From the NCBI RefSeq assembly GCF_001894925.1, contig NZ_BCXD01000003.1, positions 62,001 to 126,000 on the forward strand: 64,000 bases of DNA, read 5' to 3'. The stretch's first letter is position 1; every line of letters begins with the position of its first letter. A program made the position numbers and the translations under genes. The notes under the pieces were generated by a model. That model was not told where the DNA came from. It worked only from the letters and a program-made list of their open reading frames with translations, and ran no database searches. Origin of the DNA: Rhodococcus rhodnii NBRC 100604 (GTDB lineage: Bacteria > Actinomycetota > Actinomycetes > Mycobacteriales > Mycobacteriaceae). Shown one piece after another: positions 37,891-48,264 of this stretch.

Positions 37891-38694
37891 TCAGCGCGAG
37901 CGGATCTGCACCGTCTGGGCGATGCGCGCCACCGGGCCCGCCTCGTCGTGGAGGACGCCCGCACACATCCCGACGCCGTCCGGACCCACGGACGTCTCGG
38001 CGGACACGCCCACCCACTCGCCCGTTGGGATGCGGTGGATGTGGACGGTGAGATCGGTGTTGAGGAACGTCCATTCGGACGGATCGAGCTTCGAGCCGAC
38101 ACCGTTCGCGATGTCCGCGACGGCGAACAGTCGCTCGAGCGCGGTCGGTGTCTCACCCTCGACGAGTGCGGGTGTCGGTCGCGCCCACACGATCCCGGGC
38201 CCGTCGGCACCGGGAGCGGCGATCCACCGCCAGTCGAGGGTCTCGAGGTATCCGGAACCCCACGCCGCCCACATGCCGCCCTCACGCCCCTCGTCCGGGC
38301 CGGGGATGGTGGCGTCGGCGGCGTTCGCGATCGCCTGCGTGTCGACCGTCGCCATGCGCCATCCGTGGGCCCGCGCGACCGCCCGCGCGTCGTCGCCGAT
38401 CGTCCACAGCTCGGCGGTGAGGAGTTCGACGCGCCGACCCGGCCGCACGACGTCGACCCGCACCTCCAGATCGGCGACCGGCACCGGCCCGAGGATCTCG
38501 ACCGTCACCCGCGTGAGCCGCACGTCGTCGCGGTCACCGGCGCGCTCGAGCGCGCGCACCAGCAGCGCGGACGGGGGAGCGCCGTGCTGCATCGTCTCGG
38601 CCCACACGCTCACCGTGCCCGTCGTGCTCGAGAAGCGCTCGTCCCCGGTGCCGGGAGCGGCGTCGAGCGGGCGGTAGTACGCGGACACGGGCAT
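37891..38694 (-). CDS. acyl-CoA thioesterase-like protein (double hot-dog, thioesterase family)
   Basis: 267 aa. Two hot-dog repeats are visible: the first from YYRPLDAAPG, through PPSALLVRALERA, to VRVDVVRPGRRVELLTAELW; the second includes LFAVADIANGVGSKLDPSEWTFLNTDLTVHIHR. These are hallmarks of actinobacterial TesB-like thioesterases, which hydrolyse acyl-CoA in the cytoplasm. It converges on the dehydrogenase gene with a 19-bp gap. Bases 38695-38932, between this gene and trmI on opposite strands, hold the two promoters but no motif I would name. Confidence 0.8.
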   Translation of the reverse strand: MPVSAYYRPLDAAPGTGDERFSSTTGTVSVWAETMQHGAPPSALLVRALERAGDRDDVRLTRVTVEILGPVPVADLEVRVDVVRPGRRVELLTAELWTIGDDARAVARAHGWRMATVDTQAIANAADATIPGPDEGREGGMWAAWGSGYLETLDWRWIAAPGADGPGIVWARPTPALVEGETPTALERLFAVADIANGVGSKLDPSEWTFLNTDLTVHIHRIPTGEWVGVSAETSVGPDGVGMCAGVLHDEAGPVARIAQTVQIRSR

Positions 38695-38878
38695 GGGACG
38701 GGCACCTCCGGGAGAGCTACGGACACGATCCGACCGATGATCGCATCACCCGGCGTGGCGCCCGTCACGGGCACCGGCCGGGGGCTGCGGGGGCGAGTGC
38801 GCCGCCCGGGGCCGAACCTGGCACGCTGGACGGACCGTGTCACCGGCGCCGCACCGCACGTGCGAGCACGCCGAGTGA

Positions 38879-39784
<906 letters not shown>

Positions 39785-39812
39785 GCCGGCGTCGGAGGCG
39801 TGGGGTCGGGCG

Positions 39813-40328
39813 TCAGCAGCCGGCGCGCGCCATTCCGAGGAGGGCGCAGGTGCTCTCGTCGGAGACCTTCCACTCGCCGTCGGCCTCGACCCACGTCCAC
39901 GGGGTCGGCGCCGCGGTGCCGTGCGGGCTCTCGACGGCGACGTCGGCCGTCGCGGTGTCGCCCTCGGCCTGGACGTCGGTGACCTCGAAGCCGACCTGGT
40001 AGTTCGTCATCGCCGCGGTCATCGCCTCGAGGTTGGGGCGACGTTCCTCGCCGTTCTCGACGACGGCGACCTTCGCGTCGATCGGCTGTGCCGGATCGGC
40101 GAGGAGGGTCAACTGGTCCTGCAGTTCCTCGGCGGTCGGCGCGTCGGCGGCCCCGGCGGTCTCGCCCCCGCCCTCTGCCTCGGTCTGGTCCGCGGTCGCG
40201 CTCGCAGCGGCGGCGCCGGTCGTCACGGTCGGGGCGCTCTCGGGCGAGGTGTCGGTGTCCTCGTTCGCGCATCCGGCGACGAGCAAAGCGGTTGCGGCGA
40301 GTGCGATCAGCGGCGTGCGGATTTTCAC
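39813..40328 (-). CDS. lipoprotein, LppK-like
   Basis: 171-aa lipoprotein with a short signal ([20 protein letters not shown]) and the lipobox cysteine at residue 20. A low-complexity Ala/Thr/Glu linker follows, then a folded domain of about 100 aa resembling the LppK/MTB12 type, with a cysteine near the end. I use the GTG at 40328 because Shine-Dalgarno AAAGG fits and the signal peptide then has the usual length; an in-frame start at 40361 would add 11 residues. It is divergent from mpa, as is lppK (Rv2116) beside Rv2115c. An iron-box-like sequence lies 48 bp upstream. Confidence 0.78.
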   Translation of the reverse strand: MKIRTPLIALAATALLVAGCANEDTDTSPESAPTVTTGAAAASATADQTEAEGGGETAGAADAPTAEELQDQLTLLADPAQPIDAKVAVVENGEERRPNLEAMTAAMTNYQVGFEVTDVQAEGDTATADVAVESPHGTAAPTPWTWVEADGEWKVSDESTCALLGMARAGC

Positions 40329-40375
40329 CGGTGCGGCCTTTCTCCAGTGCGGGACGCGCACCGTCCGGGCGCGCA

Positions 40376-40394
40376 GAAGGTGAGGCTAACATAA
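40376..40394 (-). promoter_or_regulatory. candidate IdeR/DtxR iron box
   Basis: Minus-strand TTATGTTAGCCTCACCTTC matches the DtxR/IdeR consensus TTAGGTTAGCCTAACCTAA at 15 of 19 positions, including the whole core GTTAGCCT. It overlaps the likely -10 region of the lipoprotein gene (TATGTT). Whether it is bound cannot be told from sequence. Confidence 0.4.
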
Positions 40395-40503
40395 CAAGCG
40401 TTCAACTCCCGGTGTCCCGATTCGCCGGTTCTCCCGAAACCGCCACCGCACACCGCGCGGATCGCAATGCTCGTGTCGAGCGGCACATCGAGGAGTGGGC
40501 CGG

Positions 40504-40509
40504 TAGCGT
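40504..40509 (+). promoter_or_regulatory. -10 element of the mpa promoter
   Basis: TAGCGT lies 28 nt before the mpa ATG, which has its own GGGAGGAG ribosome site, so mpa has a short leader. Confidence 0.45.
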
Positions 40510-40537
40510 TGATAGATCACGCTGGGAGGAGACGCGC

Positions 40538-42307
40538 ATGAGCCCGACAGACAATCCCGATCCGGTGGCGGTGGCACGAGAGCTCGATGCGGTGCGTGCG
40601 GAGAAACTGGCGCTGGAGCGTCAGCTTGCGCGATCGCCCGAACAGATTCGCGAACTCGAATCCCGCGTGGATTCGCTCACGACCCGCAATTCCAAGCTGA
40701 TGGAGACCCTCAAGGAAGCGCGGCAACAGCTCATCGCGCTGCGCGAGGAGGTCGATCGGCTCGGTCAGCCGCCGAGCGGATACGGCGTCCTCCTCGGGGT
40801 GCACGACGACGACACAGTCGACGTGTTCACATCGGGACGCAAGATGCGCCTGGCGTGCTCGCCCAACATCGAGGCGAGTGCTCTGTCGCTCGGCCAGACG
40901 CTGCGGCTCAACGAAGCGCTCACCATCGTCGAGGCCACGGACTACGAGAGCGTCGGCGAGATCAGCACGCTGCGTGAGGTTCTCGACGACGGCCGCCGCG
41001 CCCTCGTCGTCGGTCACGCCGACGAGGAACGCATCGTGTGGCTCTCGCAACCACTCGCCGAGGCCCACGCGGAAGCGCTCACCGAGAGCATCGCCGACGA
41101 GGACGGCACGCGGCGACTGCGCCCCGGCGACTCGCTGCTCGTCGACACCAAGGCGGGCTTCGCGTTCGAGCGGATCCCCAAGGCCGAGGTCGAGGATCTC
41201 GTCCTCGAAGAGGTTCCCGACGTCGGCTACGAGGACATCGGCGGGCTCGGCCGTCAGATCGAGCAGATCCGCGACGCCGTCGAACTTCCGTTCCTGCACA
41301 AGGATCTGTTCCGCGAGTACGCACTGCGGCCGCCCAAGGGTGTGCTGCTCTACGGCCCGCCCGGCTGCGGTAAGACGCTCATCGCGAAGGCGGTCGCCAA
41401 CTCGCTCGCGAAGAAGATCGCCGAATCGCGTGGCGAGGACTCGCGTGAGGCGAAGTCGTTCTTCCTCAACATCAAGGGCCCCGAGCTGCTCAACAAGTTC
41501 GTCGGCGAGACCGAGCGGCACATCCGGCTCATCTTCCAGCGGGCGCGCGAGAAGGCGTCCGAGGGAACACCCGTGATCGTGTTCTTCGACGAGATGGACT
41601 CGATCTTCCGCACCCGCGGCTCGGGTGTGTCGTCCGACGTCGAGACCACCGTCGTGCCGCAGCTGCTCGCCGAGATCGACGGCGTCGAGGGACTCGAGAA
41701 CGTCATCGTGATCGGTGCGTCGAACCGCGAGGACATGATCGATCCCGCGATCCTGCGTCCCGGCCGGCTCGACGTGAAGATCAAGATCGAACGGCCCGAC
41801 GCCGAGTCGGCCCAGGACATCTTCTCGAAGTACCTGACCGATTCGCTGCCGGTACACGCCGACGATCTCGCCGAGTTCGGCGGCGATCGCTCGCTGTGCG
41901 TCAAGGCGATGATCGACCGCGTCGTCGCACGGATGTACGCCGAGAGCGAGGAGAACCGCTTCCTCGAGGTCACGTACGCCAACGGCGACAAGGAGGTCCT
42001 GTACTTCAAGGACTTCAACTCCGGTGCGATGATCCAGAACATCGTCGACCGATCGAAGAAGTACGCGATCAAGTCGGTCCTCGACACGGGCGCGCCGGGC
42101 CTGCGCGTCCAGCATCTCTTCGACTCGATCGTCGACGAGTTCGCCGAGAACGAGGACCTGCCCAACACCACCAATCCGGACGACTGGGCCCGGATCTCGG
42201 GCAAGAAGGGGGAGCGGATCGTCTACATCCGCACCCTCGTCACCGGCAAGAACGCGTCGAGTTCGCGCGCGATCGACACCGAGTCGAACACGGGTCAGTA
42301 CCTCTGA
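40538..42307 (+). CDS. mpa: proteasome-associated AAA+ ATPase Mpa/ARC
   Basis: Hexameric unfoldase that binds Pup through its coiled coil and feeds pupylated proteins to the 20S core. It has 589 aa: N-terminal coiled coil (about 15-80), two OB-like domains (about 80-235), AAA+ domain with Walker A GPPGCGKT near 273, Walker [11 protein letters not shown], and the Arg-finger region [11 protein letters not shown]. It ends in Gln-Tyr-Leu, the C-terminal anchor that docks into the PrcA ring. The ATG at 40538 has Shine-Dalgarno GGGAGGAG. Separated from pup-prcBA by the NUDIX, MerR, HEAT and dop genes. Confidence 0.96.
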   Translation: MSPTDNPDPVAVARELDAVRAEKLALERQLARSPEQIRELESRVDSLTTRNSKLMETLKEARQQLIALREEVDRLGQPPSGYGVLLGVHDDDTVDVFTSGRKMRLACSPNIEASALSLGQTLRLNEALTIVEATDYESVGEISTLREVLDDGRRALVVGHADEERIVWLSQPLAEAHAEALTESIADEDGTRRLRPGDSLLVDTKAGFAFERIPKAEVEDLVLEEVPDVGYEDIGGLGRQIEQIRDAVELPFLHKDLFREYALRPPKGVLLYGPPGCGKTLIAKAVANSLAKKIAESRGEDSREAKSFFLNIKGPELLNKFVGETERHIRLIFQRAREKASEGTPVIVFFDEMDSIFRTRGSGVSSDVETTVVPQLLAEIDGVEGLENVIVIGASNREDMIDPAILRPGRLDVKIKIERPDAESAQDIFSKYLTDSLPVHADDLAEFGGDRSLCVKAMIDRVVARMYAESEENRFLEVTYANGDKEVLYFKDFNSGAMIQNIVDRSKKYAIKSVLDTGAPGLRVQHLFDSIVDEFAENEDLPNTTNPDDWARISGKKGERIVYIRTLVTGKNASSSRAIDTESNTGQYL

Positions 42308-42326
42308 CGCGAACGCCCTGAGGACG

Positions 42327-42366
42327 GCGCAGCGGCCCGGTCGGGAATCCGACCGGGCCGCTGCGC
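42327..42366. terminator. 18-bp hairpin between convergent mpa and NUDIX genes
   Basis: The left arm 42327-42344 and right arm 42349-42366 pair perfectly around the loop GAAT. It lies between two convergent stops and can terminate both messages. No U tract. Confidence 0.7.
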
Positions 42367-42383
42367 GTCTCACGCCTGCCGGG

Positions 42384-42890
42384 TCACCAGTCGGCGGACT
42401 CGAGCAGTGCGCGCGAATCCGGGACGAACGGCCACTCCGGATCGGCGAGGTGCTCGCGCAGCTCGCGGCGCGTCCACCACCAGCCGTCGGCGATCTCGGT
42501 GGACTGGTGGACGATCTCGCCGTCCCACCGCGCCTCGTACCCGAACAGGTGCACGCGCAGCGTCCGGTCGCCGGAGGCGCCCTGCCACACGGTGTGCGAG
42601 AACGGCAGGATCTCGACGCCCGCGACCCCGAGTTCCTCCTCGAGTTCGCGCAGCGCGGTCTGCTCGGGCGTCTCGCCGGGATCGACGACGCCGCCCGCGA
42701 GGCAGTCGTGCATGCCGGGGAAGACGGCCTTCGTGTCGGTGCGCCGATGCACGTAGATGCGTTCGGCGTCGCGCGACCGGAGCATCACTCCCGCACTCGC
42801 GTGCCACAGCCCTTCGTCGTACACCCGCGAGCGGGGTGCCTCGCCGACCGGTCTGCCCCGGTCGTCGTAGACCGACACCGTTTCGTCCAT
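42384..42890 (-). CDS. NUDIX hydrolase
   Basis: 168 aa. The NUDIX box lies in the middle: GGVVDPGETPEQTALRELEEELG matches Gx5Ex7REUxEExGU with the metal-binding Glu residues. The surrounding layout (DRGRPVGEAPRSRVYDEGLWHASAGV at the N-terminus) is like IPP isomerase-type and YfcD-type NUDIX proteins. The ATG at 42890 follows the MerR stop by 4 nt, so it is third in a HEAT-MerR-NUDIX operon. Substrate unknown. Confidence 0.86.
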   Translation of the reverse strand: MDETVSVYDDRGRPVGEAPRSRVYDEGLWHASAGVMLRSRDAERIYVHRRTDTKAVFPGMHDCLAGGVVDPGETPEQTALRELEEELGVAGVEILPFSHTVWQGASGDRTLRVHLFGYEARWDGEIVHQSTEIADGWWWTRRELREHLADPEWPFVPDSRALLESADW

Positions 42891-42894
42891 CTCG

Positions 42895-43941
42895 TCATCG
42901 TTGCACTCGGCTGCGCGACGACGACGCGCGGCGCCGGGAGCGGAGGATCGCCGCCGCGGTCGTCGACACCGTCCGGTCCGGGTCGCCGGTGAGCGCGGTG
43001 AGCGCCGCCACGGCCTCGTCGCCGGGAATCTCGGCGAACGCCTGCGTGATCCGCGACGCGGCGGAGGGCCCGGCCGCGTGAGCGAACGCGTCCTGCAGTG
43101 CACCGACGACGGCCTCCGGTGCGAGGGCGCCGCACGCCGCCGCGAGTCCCAGCGCTTCGGCGGCGCCGACGTCGCGGCGGCCCTCCGTCACCATGCCGAC
43201 GAGAACGCCGAGCACGGCGGCCGCCGCGCCCGGTGGCAGGACGCCGCGCGACCCGAGGGCGAGCGCCGCGTCGTCGCGGATCGTGGGATCGCGGTCGGTG
43301 AGCGCACGCCCGAGCGCGGCCGTCGTGGCGGGGGTGTCGAGTGCCGCCACCGCGGCGACGGCGCGCCGGCGGACCGCCGCCGACTCCGAGGCCAGGCCGG
43401 CGGCGAGATCAGCGGCGTCCGCACCCGCTCGCGCGAGCGACCAGCGCAGCGCCCCTGCGACATTCGGGTCGGTCTCGGCGAGAACCGCCTCGACGAGCGG
43501 CTCCACCGGGGCCGGCGCCGTCTCGCCGGGGGAGAGGAGGGCTCGCTGCCGCACCGCCGCGGACTCCGACCCGAGGGCCCGGACGAGCGCGACGACGCGC
43601 AGCACGTCCTTCCAGTTCTCGGGGCCCGCGGCGTCGACCCGCTCCAGCCGTTCGAGCAGTTCCTCGTCGGCGGCGATTCGCCGGCGCGTGAGCCGAACCA
43701 TTTCACCGACCAGCTCGGACGGGGTGAACTCGGGATCGTCGAGTGCCCTGGTGGTGTCCGCGAGCGAGAGCCCGAGCGTCCGCAGGCTCTCGACGTGCAG
43801 CAATCGGCGCAGATCGGCCGTCGAGTACTCGCGGTAGCCGCCCGACGTCCGGCCCGTGGGATGCACGAGCCCGAGAGCGTCGTAGTGCCGCAGCATGCGG
43901 ACGCTGACACCCGAACGGCGCGACACCTCGCCGATCAGCAC
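42895..43941 (-). CDS. MerR family regulator fused to HEAT-repeat domain
   Basis: 348 aa. N-terminal MerR winged helix-turn-helix (IGEVSRRSGVSVRMLRHYDALGLV; wing GGYREYSTADLRRL), a linking helix to about residue 110, then repeated alpha-helical pairs with the HEAT rhythm (AAVRRRAVAAVAALD; TIRDDAALALGSRG; EAVAALTALTGD). The HEAT part replaces the small-molecule domain normally at the C-terminus. The GTG at 43941 follows Shine-Dalgarno GGGAGGTGAG. It is preceded by a separate HEAT-repeat gene with a 4-nt gap. Target genes are unknown; the position between mpa and dop invites a proteasome link but does not prove one. Confidence 0.82.
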   Translation of the reverse strand: MLIGEVSRRSGVSVRMLRHYDALGLVHPTGRTSGGYREYSTADLRRLLHVESLRTLGLSLADTTRALDDPEFTPSELVGEMVRLTRRRIAADEELLERLERVDAAGPENWKDVLRVVALVRALGSESAAVRQRALLSPGETAPAPVEPLVEAVLAETDPNVAGALRWSLARAGADAADLAAGLASESAAVRRRAVAAVAALDTPATTAALGRALTDRDPTIRDDAALALGSRGVLPPGAAAAVLGVLVGMVTEGRRDVGAAEALGLAAACGALAPEAVVGALQDAFAHAAGPSAASRITQAFAEIPGDEAVAALTALTGDPDRTVSTTAAAILRSRRRASSSRSRVQR

Positions 43942-43945
43942 GAGC

Positions 43946-44635
43946 TCACCTCCCGTCGTCGCGACCGGGGCCCAGGGCGGCCGCTCGGCGCGCCCAGTGC
44001 TCCGACAGCGCGAATCCACTGTCGGGATCACGATAGAGCTGCAGCGTCGCCTCGGCGTGCGCTCGCACCCGCGGATCCCGACGCGTCGCGGCGTGCTCGA
44101 CGACGGGGAGAACCGGTTCGCCGAGCGCGACGAGCGCGCGGGCGAGACCCGCCGCCGTCTCACGGTCGCCGCGGCCCAGCTCGTCTGCCAGTTCCGCTGC
44201 CAGCCACCCGTGCTGTTCCGGCGCCACGAGCGCGACGGCCGCCCGCCACGCGCTGCGCGCGGCGTCGTCGTCACGGTCGTGCAGCAGGGCCGTGACCGCG
44301 GGGAAGGCGGACGCGTCACCGATCTTCGACAGCGTGTGCAGGGCCTGGCTTCTCGCCTGAGCGCGGCGTGCGCCGAGCTCGTGGACCAGCAGCGGGACGG
44401 TCGTGTTCGGGGGGAGCCGGCACAGCGCCCACGTCAGCATGTCGCGGACGTAGAAGTCCGGCTCGGCGGCGCAGCGGGCGACGAGCGCGCGGGCCGTCTC
44501 GACGCCGGAACCGGGGCCGGGGTCGCTGCCGACGGCCAGCGCGGCACGCAGCCGGACCGACGCGTCCGGCGCGGCGAGCGCGGTGATTCTCGGGTCGGTG
44601 AGCGTCGGGTCGGGACGGGGATCGTGCGTCGTCAC
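43946..44635 (-). CDS. HEAT-repeat protein
   Basis: 229 aa made almost wholly of HEAT-like helical pairs: [62 protein letters not shown] and [15 protein letters not shown]. Such solenoids bind proteins. The GTG at 44635 has a strong AGGAGGTGG site. It lies 4 nt before the MerR-HEAT gene and is divergent from dop, so its likely partner is the next protein in the operon. The function is not known. Confidence 0.8.
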   Translation of the reverse strand: MTTHDPRPDPTLTDPRITALAAPDASVRLRAALAVGSDPGPGSGVETARALVARCAAEPDFYVRDMLTWALCRLPPNTTVPLLVHELGARRAQARSQALHTLSKIGDASAFPAVTALLHDRDDDAARSAWRAAVALVAPEQHGWLAAELADELGRGDRETAAGLARALVALGEPVLPVVEHAATRRDPRVRAHAEATLQLYRDPDSGFALSEHWARRAAALGPGRDDGR

Positions 44636-44649
44636 GGAAACCACCTCCT

Positions 44650-44673
44650 GGGCTGTGGCATCAGGGCTGTGGC
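44650..44673. repeat. direct repeat before the HEAT-MerR operon
   Basis: GGGCTGTGGC occurs at 44650-44659 and 44664-44673, 14 bp apart. It lies upstream of the MerR operon and could be regulator sites, although MerR sites are usually dyads. Confidence 0.25.
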
Positions 44674-44740
44674 GCCAGTCGATCACCTGTCACCGTGTGA
44701 GGGTCCAGCCCGTCGCGGGATGTATCCGTCGCCGACGCTC

Positions 44741-44746
44741 TAGGCT
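44741..44746 (+). promoter_or_regulatory. -10 element, leaderless promoter of dop
   Basis: TAGGCT ends 7 nt before the dop ATG, with no ribosome site; it has the same layout as mshC. Confidence 0.6.
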
Positions 44747-44753
44747 CGACTCC

Positions 44754-46253
44754 ATGCAGCGGATCATCGGTATCGAGGTCGAGTACGGAATCTCTTCGCC
44801 CAACGAGCCTTCGGCGAACCCGATCCTCACGTCCACGCAGGCCGTCCTCGCGTATGCGGCGGCCGCGGGAGTGCCGCGTGCGAAGCGCACCCGCTGGGAC
44901 TACGAGGTGGAATCCCCGCTGCGCGACGCCCGCGGATTCGATCTCGGCCGGCTCAGCGGCCCGGCGCCCGTCATCGACGCCGACGAGGTCGGCGCCGCCA
45001 ACATGATCCTCACCAACGGCGCCCGGCTGTACGTCGACCACGCGCATCCCGAGTACTCCGCGCCCGAGGTCACCGATCCGCTCGACGCCGTGATCTGGGA
45101 CAAGGCGGGCGAGCGCGTCATGGAGGCGGCCGCCCTCCACGCGTCGAGCGTGCCCGGTGCGCCGAAACTGCAGCTGTACAAGAACAACGTCGACGGCAAG
45201 GGTGCCTCCTACGGCACCCACGAGAACTACCTCATGTCGCGCGACACCCCGTTCACCGACGTCATCGCCGGGCTCACCCCGTTCTTCGCGTCGCGGCAGG
45301 TCGTGTGCGGATCCGGGCGCGTCGGGCTCGGGCAGCACGGTGACGAGCCCGGTTTCCAGCTCTCCCAGCGCGCCGACTACATCGAGGTCGAGGTCGGCCT
45401 CGAGACGACCCTCAAGCGGGGCATCATCAACACGCGCGACGAGCCGCACGCCGATGCCGACAAGTACCGCCGCCTGCACGTCATCATCGGCGACGCGAAC
45501 CTCGCGGAGACCGCGACCTACCTCAAGGTGGGCACCACCGCGCTCGTGCTCGATCTCATCGAGGGCGGGGTCGACCTCACCGATCTGGCACTCGCCCGCC
45601 CGGTGACGGCCGTGCATCACATCAGCCACGACCCGTCGCTGCGCGCGACGGTCGCGCTCGCCGACGGCCGGGAACTCACGGCGCTCGCCCTGCAGCGCAT
45701 CTACCTCGACCGCACCTCGAAGTTCGTCGACGCCCGCGGCGAGGACGACCGGCGCGTCACCGACCTGCTCGAGACATGGGCGCACGTCCTCGACCTGCTC
45801 GAACGCGATCCGCTCGAGACGGCGCACCTGCTCGACTGGAGCGCCAAGCTGCGCCTGCTCGAGGGCTACCGCAGCCGCGAGGGCCTCGGCTGGGCCGCGC
45901 CGAAGCTGCACATGATCGATCTCCAGTACTCGGACGTCCGTCTCGACAAGGGCCTCTACAACAGGCTCGTCGCGCGCGGGTCGATGGAGCGGCTCGTCAC
46001 CGAGGCCCAGGTGCTCGACGCCGTCCAGAACCCGCCGACCGACACCCGCGCCTACTTCCGCGGCGAGGCGCTGCGGAAGTTCGGCAGCGAGATCGCGGCG
46101 GCGAGTTGGGATTCGGTGATCTTCGATCTCGGTGGCGATTCGCTCGTGCGCATCCCGACCCTCGAACCGCTGCGGGGCAGCAAATCGCACGTCGGCGAGT
46201 TGCTCGAGTCGTCCGAGACCGCTGCCGAACTCGTCGATTCGCTCACGAACTGA
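44754..46253 (+). CDS. dop: depupylase / Pup deamidase Dop
   Basis: Carboxylate-amine-ligase-fold enzyme that deamidates the C-terminal Gln of Pup and removes Pup from substrates. It has 499 aa. N-terminal GIEVEYGI carries the metal-binding Glu; the Dop-specific loop is present at about 40-80 (absent from PafA); [15 protein letters not shown] carries the catalytic Asp. [21 protein letters not shown] is nearly shared with PafA in this window, showing paralogy. Leaderless start. Followed at 215 bp by pup, whose product ends in Gln and therefore needs Dop. Confidence 0.96.
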   Translation: MQRIIGIEVEYGISSPNEPSANPILTSTQAVLAYAAAAGVPRAKRTRWDYEVESPLRDARGFDLGRLSGPAPVIDADEVGAANMILTNGARLYVDHAHPEYSAPEVTDPLDAVIWDKAGERVMEAAALHASSVPGAPKLQLYKNNVDGKGASYGTHENYLMSRDTPFTDVIAGLTPFFASRQVVCGSGRVGLGQHGDEPGFQLSQRADYIEVEVGLETTLKRGIINTRDEPHADADKYRRLHVIIGDANLAETATYLKVGTTALVLDLIEGGVDLTDLALARPVTAVHHISHDPSLRATVALADGRELTALALQRIYLDRTSKFVDARGEDDRRVTDLLETWAHVLDLLERDPLETAHLLDWSAKLRLLEGYRSREGLGWAAPKLHMIDLQYSDVRLDKGLYNRLVARGSMERLVTEAQVLDAVQNPPTDTRAYFRGEALRKFGSEIAAASWDSVIFDLGGDSLVRIPTLEPLRGSKSHVGELLESSETAAELVDSLTN

Positions 46254-46291
46254 CGGCAGGCACGCGGCAGCGGCCTTGCGCCGTGGGCGAA

Positions 46292-46315
46292 CACGCGGCG
46301 TCGGTCCGCCGCGTG
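46292..46315 (+). terminator. hairpin between dop and pup
   Basis: CACGCGGCG (46292-46300) pairs with CGCCGCGTG (46307-46315) around a 6-nt loop. It lies before the pup promoter and may end the dop message. Confidence 0.45.
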
Positions 46316-46331
46316 CCCGCCGCCCCGTGAG

Positions 46332-46337
46332 TAGGGT
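46332..46337 (+). promoter_or_regulatory. candidate -10 element of the pup-prcB-prcA promoter
   Basis: TAGGGT lies 131 nt before the pup ATG. It is the best -10-like match in the 215-bp gap; no clear -35 is seen. Confidence 0.35.
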
Positions 46338-46468
46338 GAGGGTCCGGGCGGTCTCCGCCCGGACGGCCGGACGCGCCACGCGTGTCGCCGGGCCGGGTGA
46401 TGGTGCGGAAGTGTTCCACCCGTGAGGGTTCGCTTCGCGGGACGCTTCCCCGAACGAGGAGGTCGGTC

Positions 46469-46660
46469 ATGGCGCAGGAACAGACCAAACGTTCCGGTGG
46501 CGGAGACGACGACGAACCGACCGGCGACGGCGCCGGTGGTCAGGAACGGCGCGAGAAGCTCGCCGAGGACACCGACGATCTGCTCGACGAGATCGACGAC
46601 GTCCTGGAGGAGAACGCCGAGGACTTCGTTCGCGCCTACGTTCAGAAGGGCGGCCAGTGA
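46469..46660 (+). CDS. pup: prokaryotic ubiquitin-like protein Pup
   Basis: Disordered 63-aa tag covalently joined to lysines of proteins destined for the proteasome. It is acidic with a coiled-coil-prone segment ([21 protein letters not shown]), which Mpa binds, and ends in Gly-Gly-Gln. The Gln must be deamidated by Dop before PafA can use it. Shine-Dalgarno GAGGAGG lies 7 nt upstream. The stop overlaps the prcB GTG. Confidence 0.97.
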   Translation: MAQEQTKRSGGGDDDEPTGDGAGGQERREKLAEDTDDLLDEIDDVLEENAEDFVRAYVQKGGQ

Positions 46661-47535
46661 CGGCACAGTCTCCCGGCCTGCCGCTCGGCGAGACGATCTC
46701 GGGCGCCTCGCACCTGTCGTCGTTCTTCGAGCACGTGCGCGCCCATGCGCCCGAACTGCTGCCGGGGCATCGTGCCGGCGCCCAGAGACGGAGCGAGACG
46801 ATGGACTCCGGCGACCTCGCACCGCACGGCACCACGATCGTCGCGCTCACTTTCGACGGTGGCGTGATCATCGCGGGTGATCGCCGTGCCACGCAGGGCA
46901 ACCTCATCGCGAACCGCGACATGGACAAGGTCTACGCGACCGACGACTACTCGGCCGTCGGCATCGCCGGCACCGCGGGAATCGCGCTCGAGATCGTGCG
47001 GCTGTTCGCGGTCGAACTCGAGCACTACGAGAAGATCGAGGGCGTTCAGCTGACCTTCGACGGCAAGGCCAACCGGCTCTCGTCGATGGTCCGCGGCAAC
47101 CTCGGCGCCGCGATGCAGGGACTCGCTGTGGTGCCGCTGCTCGTGGGATTCGACCTCGACGCCCGCGAGCCGCGTACAGCGGGACGCATCGTGTCATACG
47201 ACGTCGTCGGCGGCCGCTACGAGGAACGCTCGGGCTATCACGCCGTCGGGTCCGGGTCGCTGTTCGCGAAGTCCTCGCTCAAGAAGCTCTACCGGCCGGG
47301 CGGCGACGAGGAGTCGGCGCTGCGTGCGGCCGTCGAATCGTTGTACGACGCCGCCGACGACGACTCCGCGACCGGTGGTCCCGACGTCACCCGCGGCATC
47401 TACCCCACGGCGATCAGCGTCACGGCGAGCGGTTCCGCGCAGATCCCGACCGAGCGCCTGTCGGGGATCGCGGGCGACGTGATCGCCGAACGCACACGAA
47501 CCCGGCAGAACGAGGAAGGGGGTACGCCGCGATGA
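46657..47535 (+). CDS. prcB: proteasome subunit beta
   Basis: Catalytic ring subunit of the 20S proteasome, 292 aa. A propeptide of 58 residues ends in the cleavage site His-Gly before Thr59 ([18 protein letters not shown]), the N-terminal nucleophile after autoprocessing. Conserved Asp and Lys active-site partners follow in AGDRRAT and around DMDKVY. Overlaps pup by 4 bp (GTGA) and prcA by 4 bp (ATGA). Confidence 0.97.
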   Translation: MTAQSPGLPLGETISGASHLSSFFEHVRAHAPELLPGHRAGAQRRSETMDSGDLAPHGTTIVALTFDGGVIIAGDRRATQGNLIANRDMDKVYATDDYSAVGIAGTAGIALEIVRLFAVELEHYEKIEGVQLTFDGKANRLSSMVRGNLGAAMQGLAVVPLLVGFDLDAREPRTAGRIVSYDVVGGRYEERSGYHAVGSGSLFAKSSLKKLYRPGGDEESALRAAVESLYDAADDDSATGGPDVTRGIYPTAISVTASGSAQIPTERLSGIAGDVIAERTRTRQNEEGGTPR

Positions 47536-48260
47536 CGATGCCGTACTACGCATCCGCCGAGCAGATCATGCGTGATCGCTCGGAACTCGCGCGCAAGGGA
47601 ATCTCCCGCGGCCGCAGCGTCGTCGTGCTCACCTACGCGGACGGCGTGCTGTTCGTCGCGGAGAACCCCTCGACCGCCCTGCACAAGATCAGCGAACTCT
47701 ACGACCGCCTCGGCTTCGCCGCCGTCGGCAAGTACAACGAGTTCGAGAACCTGCGCCGCGCGGGAATCGTCCACGCCGACATGCGCGGATACTCGTACGA
47801 TCGCCGCGACGTCACGGGCCGGTCGCTCGCCAATGCGTACGCGCAGACGCTCGGCACGATCTTCACCGAGCAGCCCAAGCCGTACGAGGTGGAGATCTGC
47901 GTCGCCGAGGTCGGCCGGCAGGGCGGCGATCCGCAGCGGCAGCTGTACCGGATCACCTACGACGGCTCGATCGTCGACGAGAAGGACTTCGTCGTCATGG
48001 GCGGTGCGACCGAGCCGATCGTCGCCGCCATGCGGGAGTCGTACACGGCGGGCCAGGACCTGCGTGGCGCACTCGCGACGGCCGTGGGGGCCCTGGCCCG
48101 CTCCGGCGGCGACGGCGAGTCGCGCAGCCTCGACGCCCTCGAGGTCGCCGTGCTCGACCAGAACCGGCCGCGCCGCGCGTTCAAGCGGATCGGTGGCGCC
48201 GCCCTCGACGAGCTGCTGCCCGCCCCGGCGGCGGGCGCCGGGACCGGCGAGCCCGGCTGA
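47532..48260 (+). CDS. prcA: proteasome subunit alpha
   Basis: Outer-ring subunit that gates the 20S core, 242 aa. The N-terminal [31 protein letters not shown] matches PrcA; the YYASAEQ part forms the gate. The Gly/Pro/Ala-rich C-terminal tail ([13 protein letters not shown]) is typical. Translation coupled to prcB. Confidence 0.97.
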   Translation: MTMPYYASAEQIMRDRSELARKGISRGRSVVVLTYADGVLFVAENPSTALHKISELYDRLGFAAVGKYNEFENLRRAGIVHADMRGYSYDRRDVTGRSLANAYAQTLGTIFTEQPKPYEVEICVAEVGRQGGDPQRQLYRITYDGSIVDEKDFVVMGGATEPIVAAMRESYTAGQDLRGALATAVGALARSGGDGESRSLDALEVAVLDQNRPRRAFKRIGGAALDELLPAPAAGAGTGEPG

Positions 48261-48264
48261 CGCG

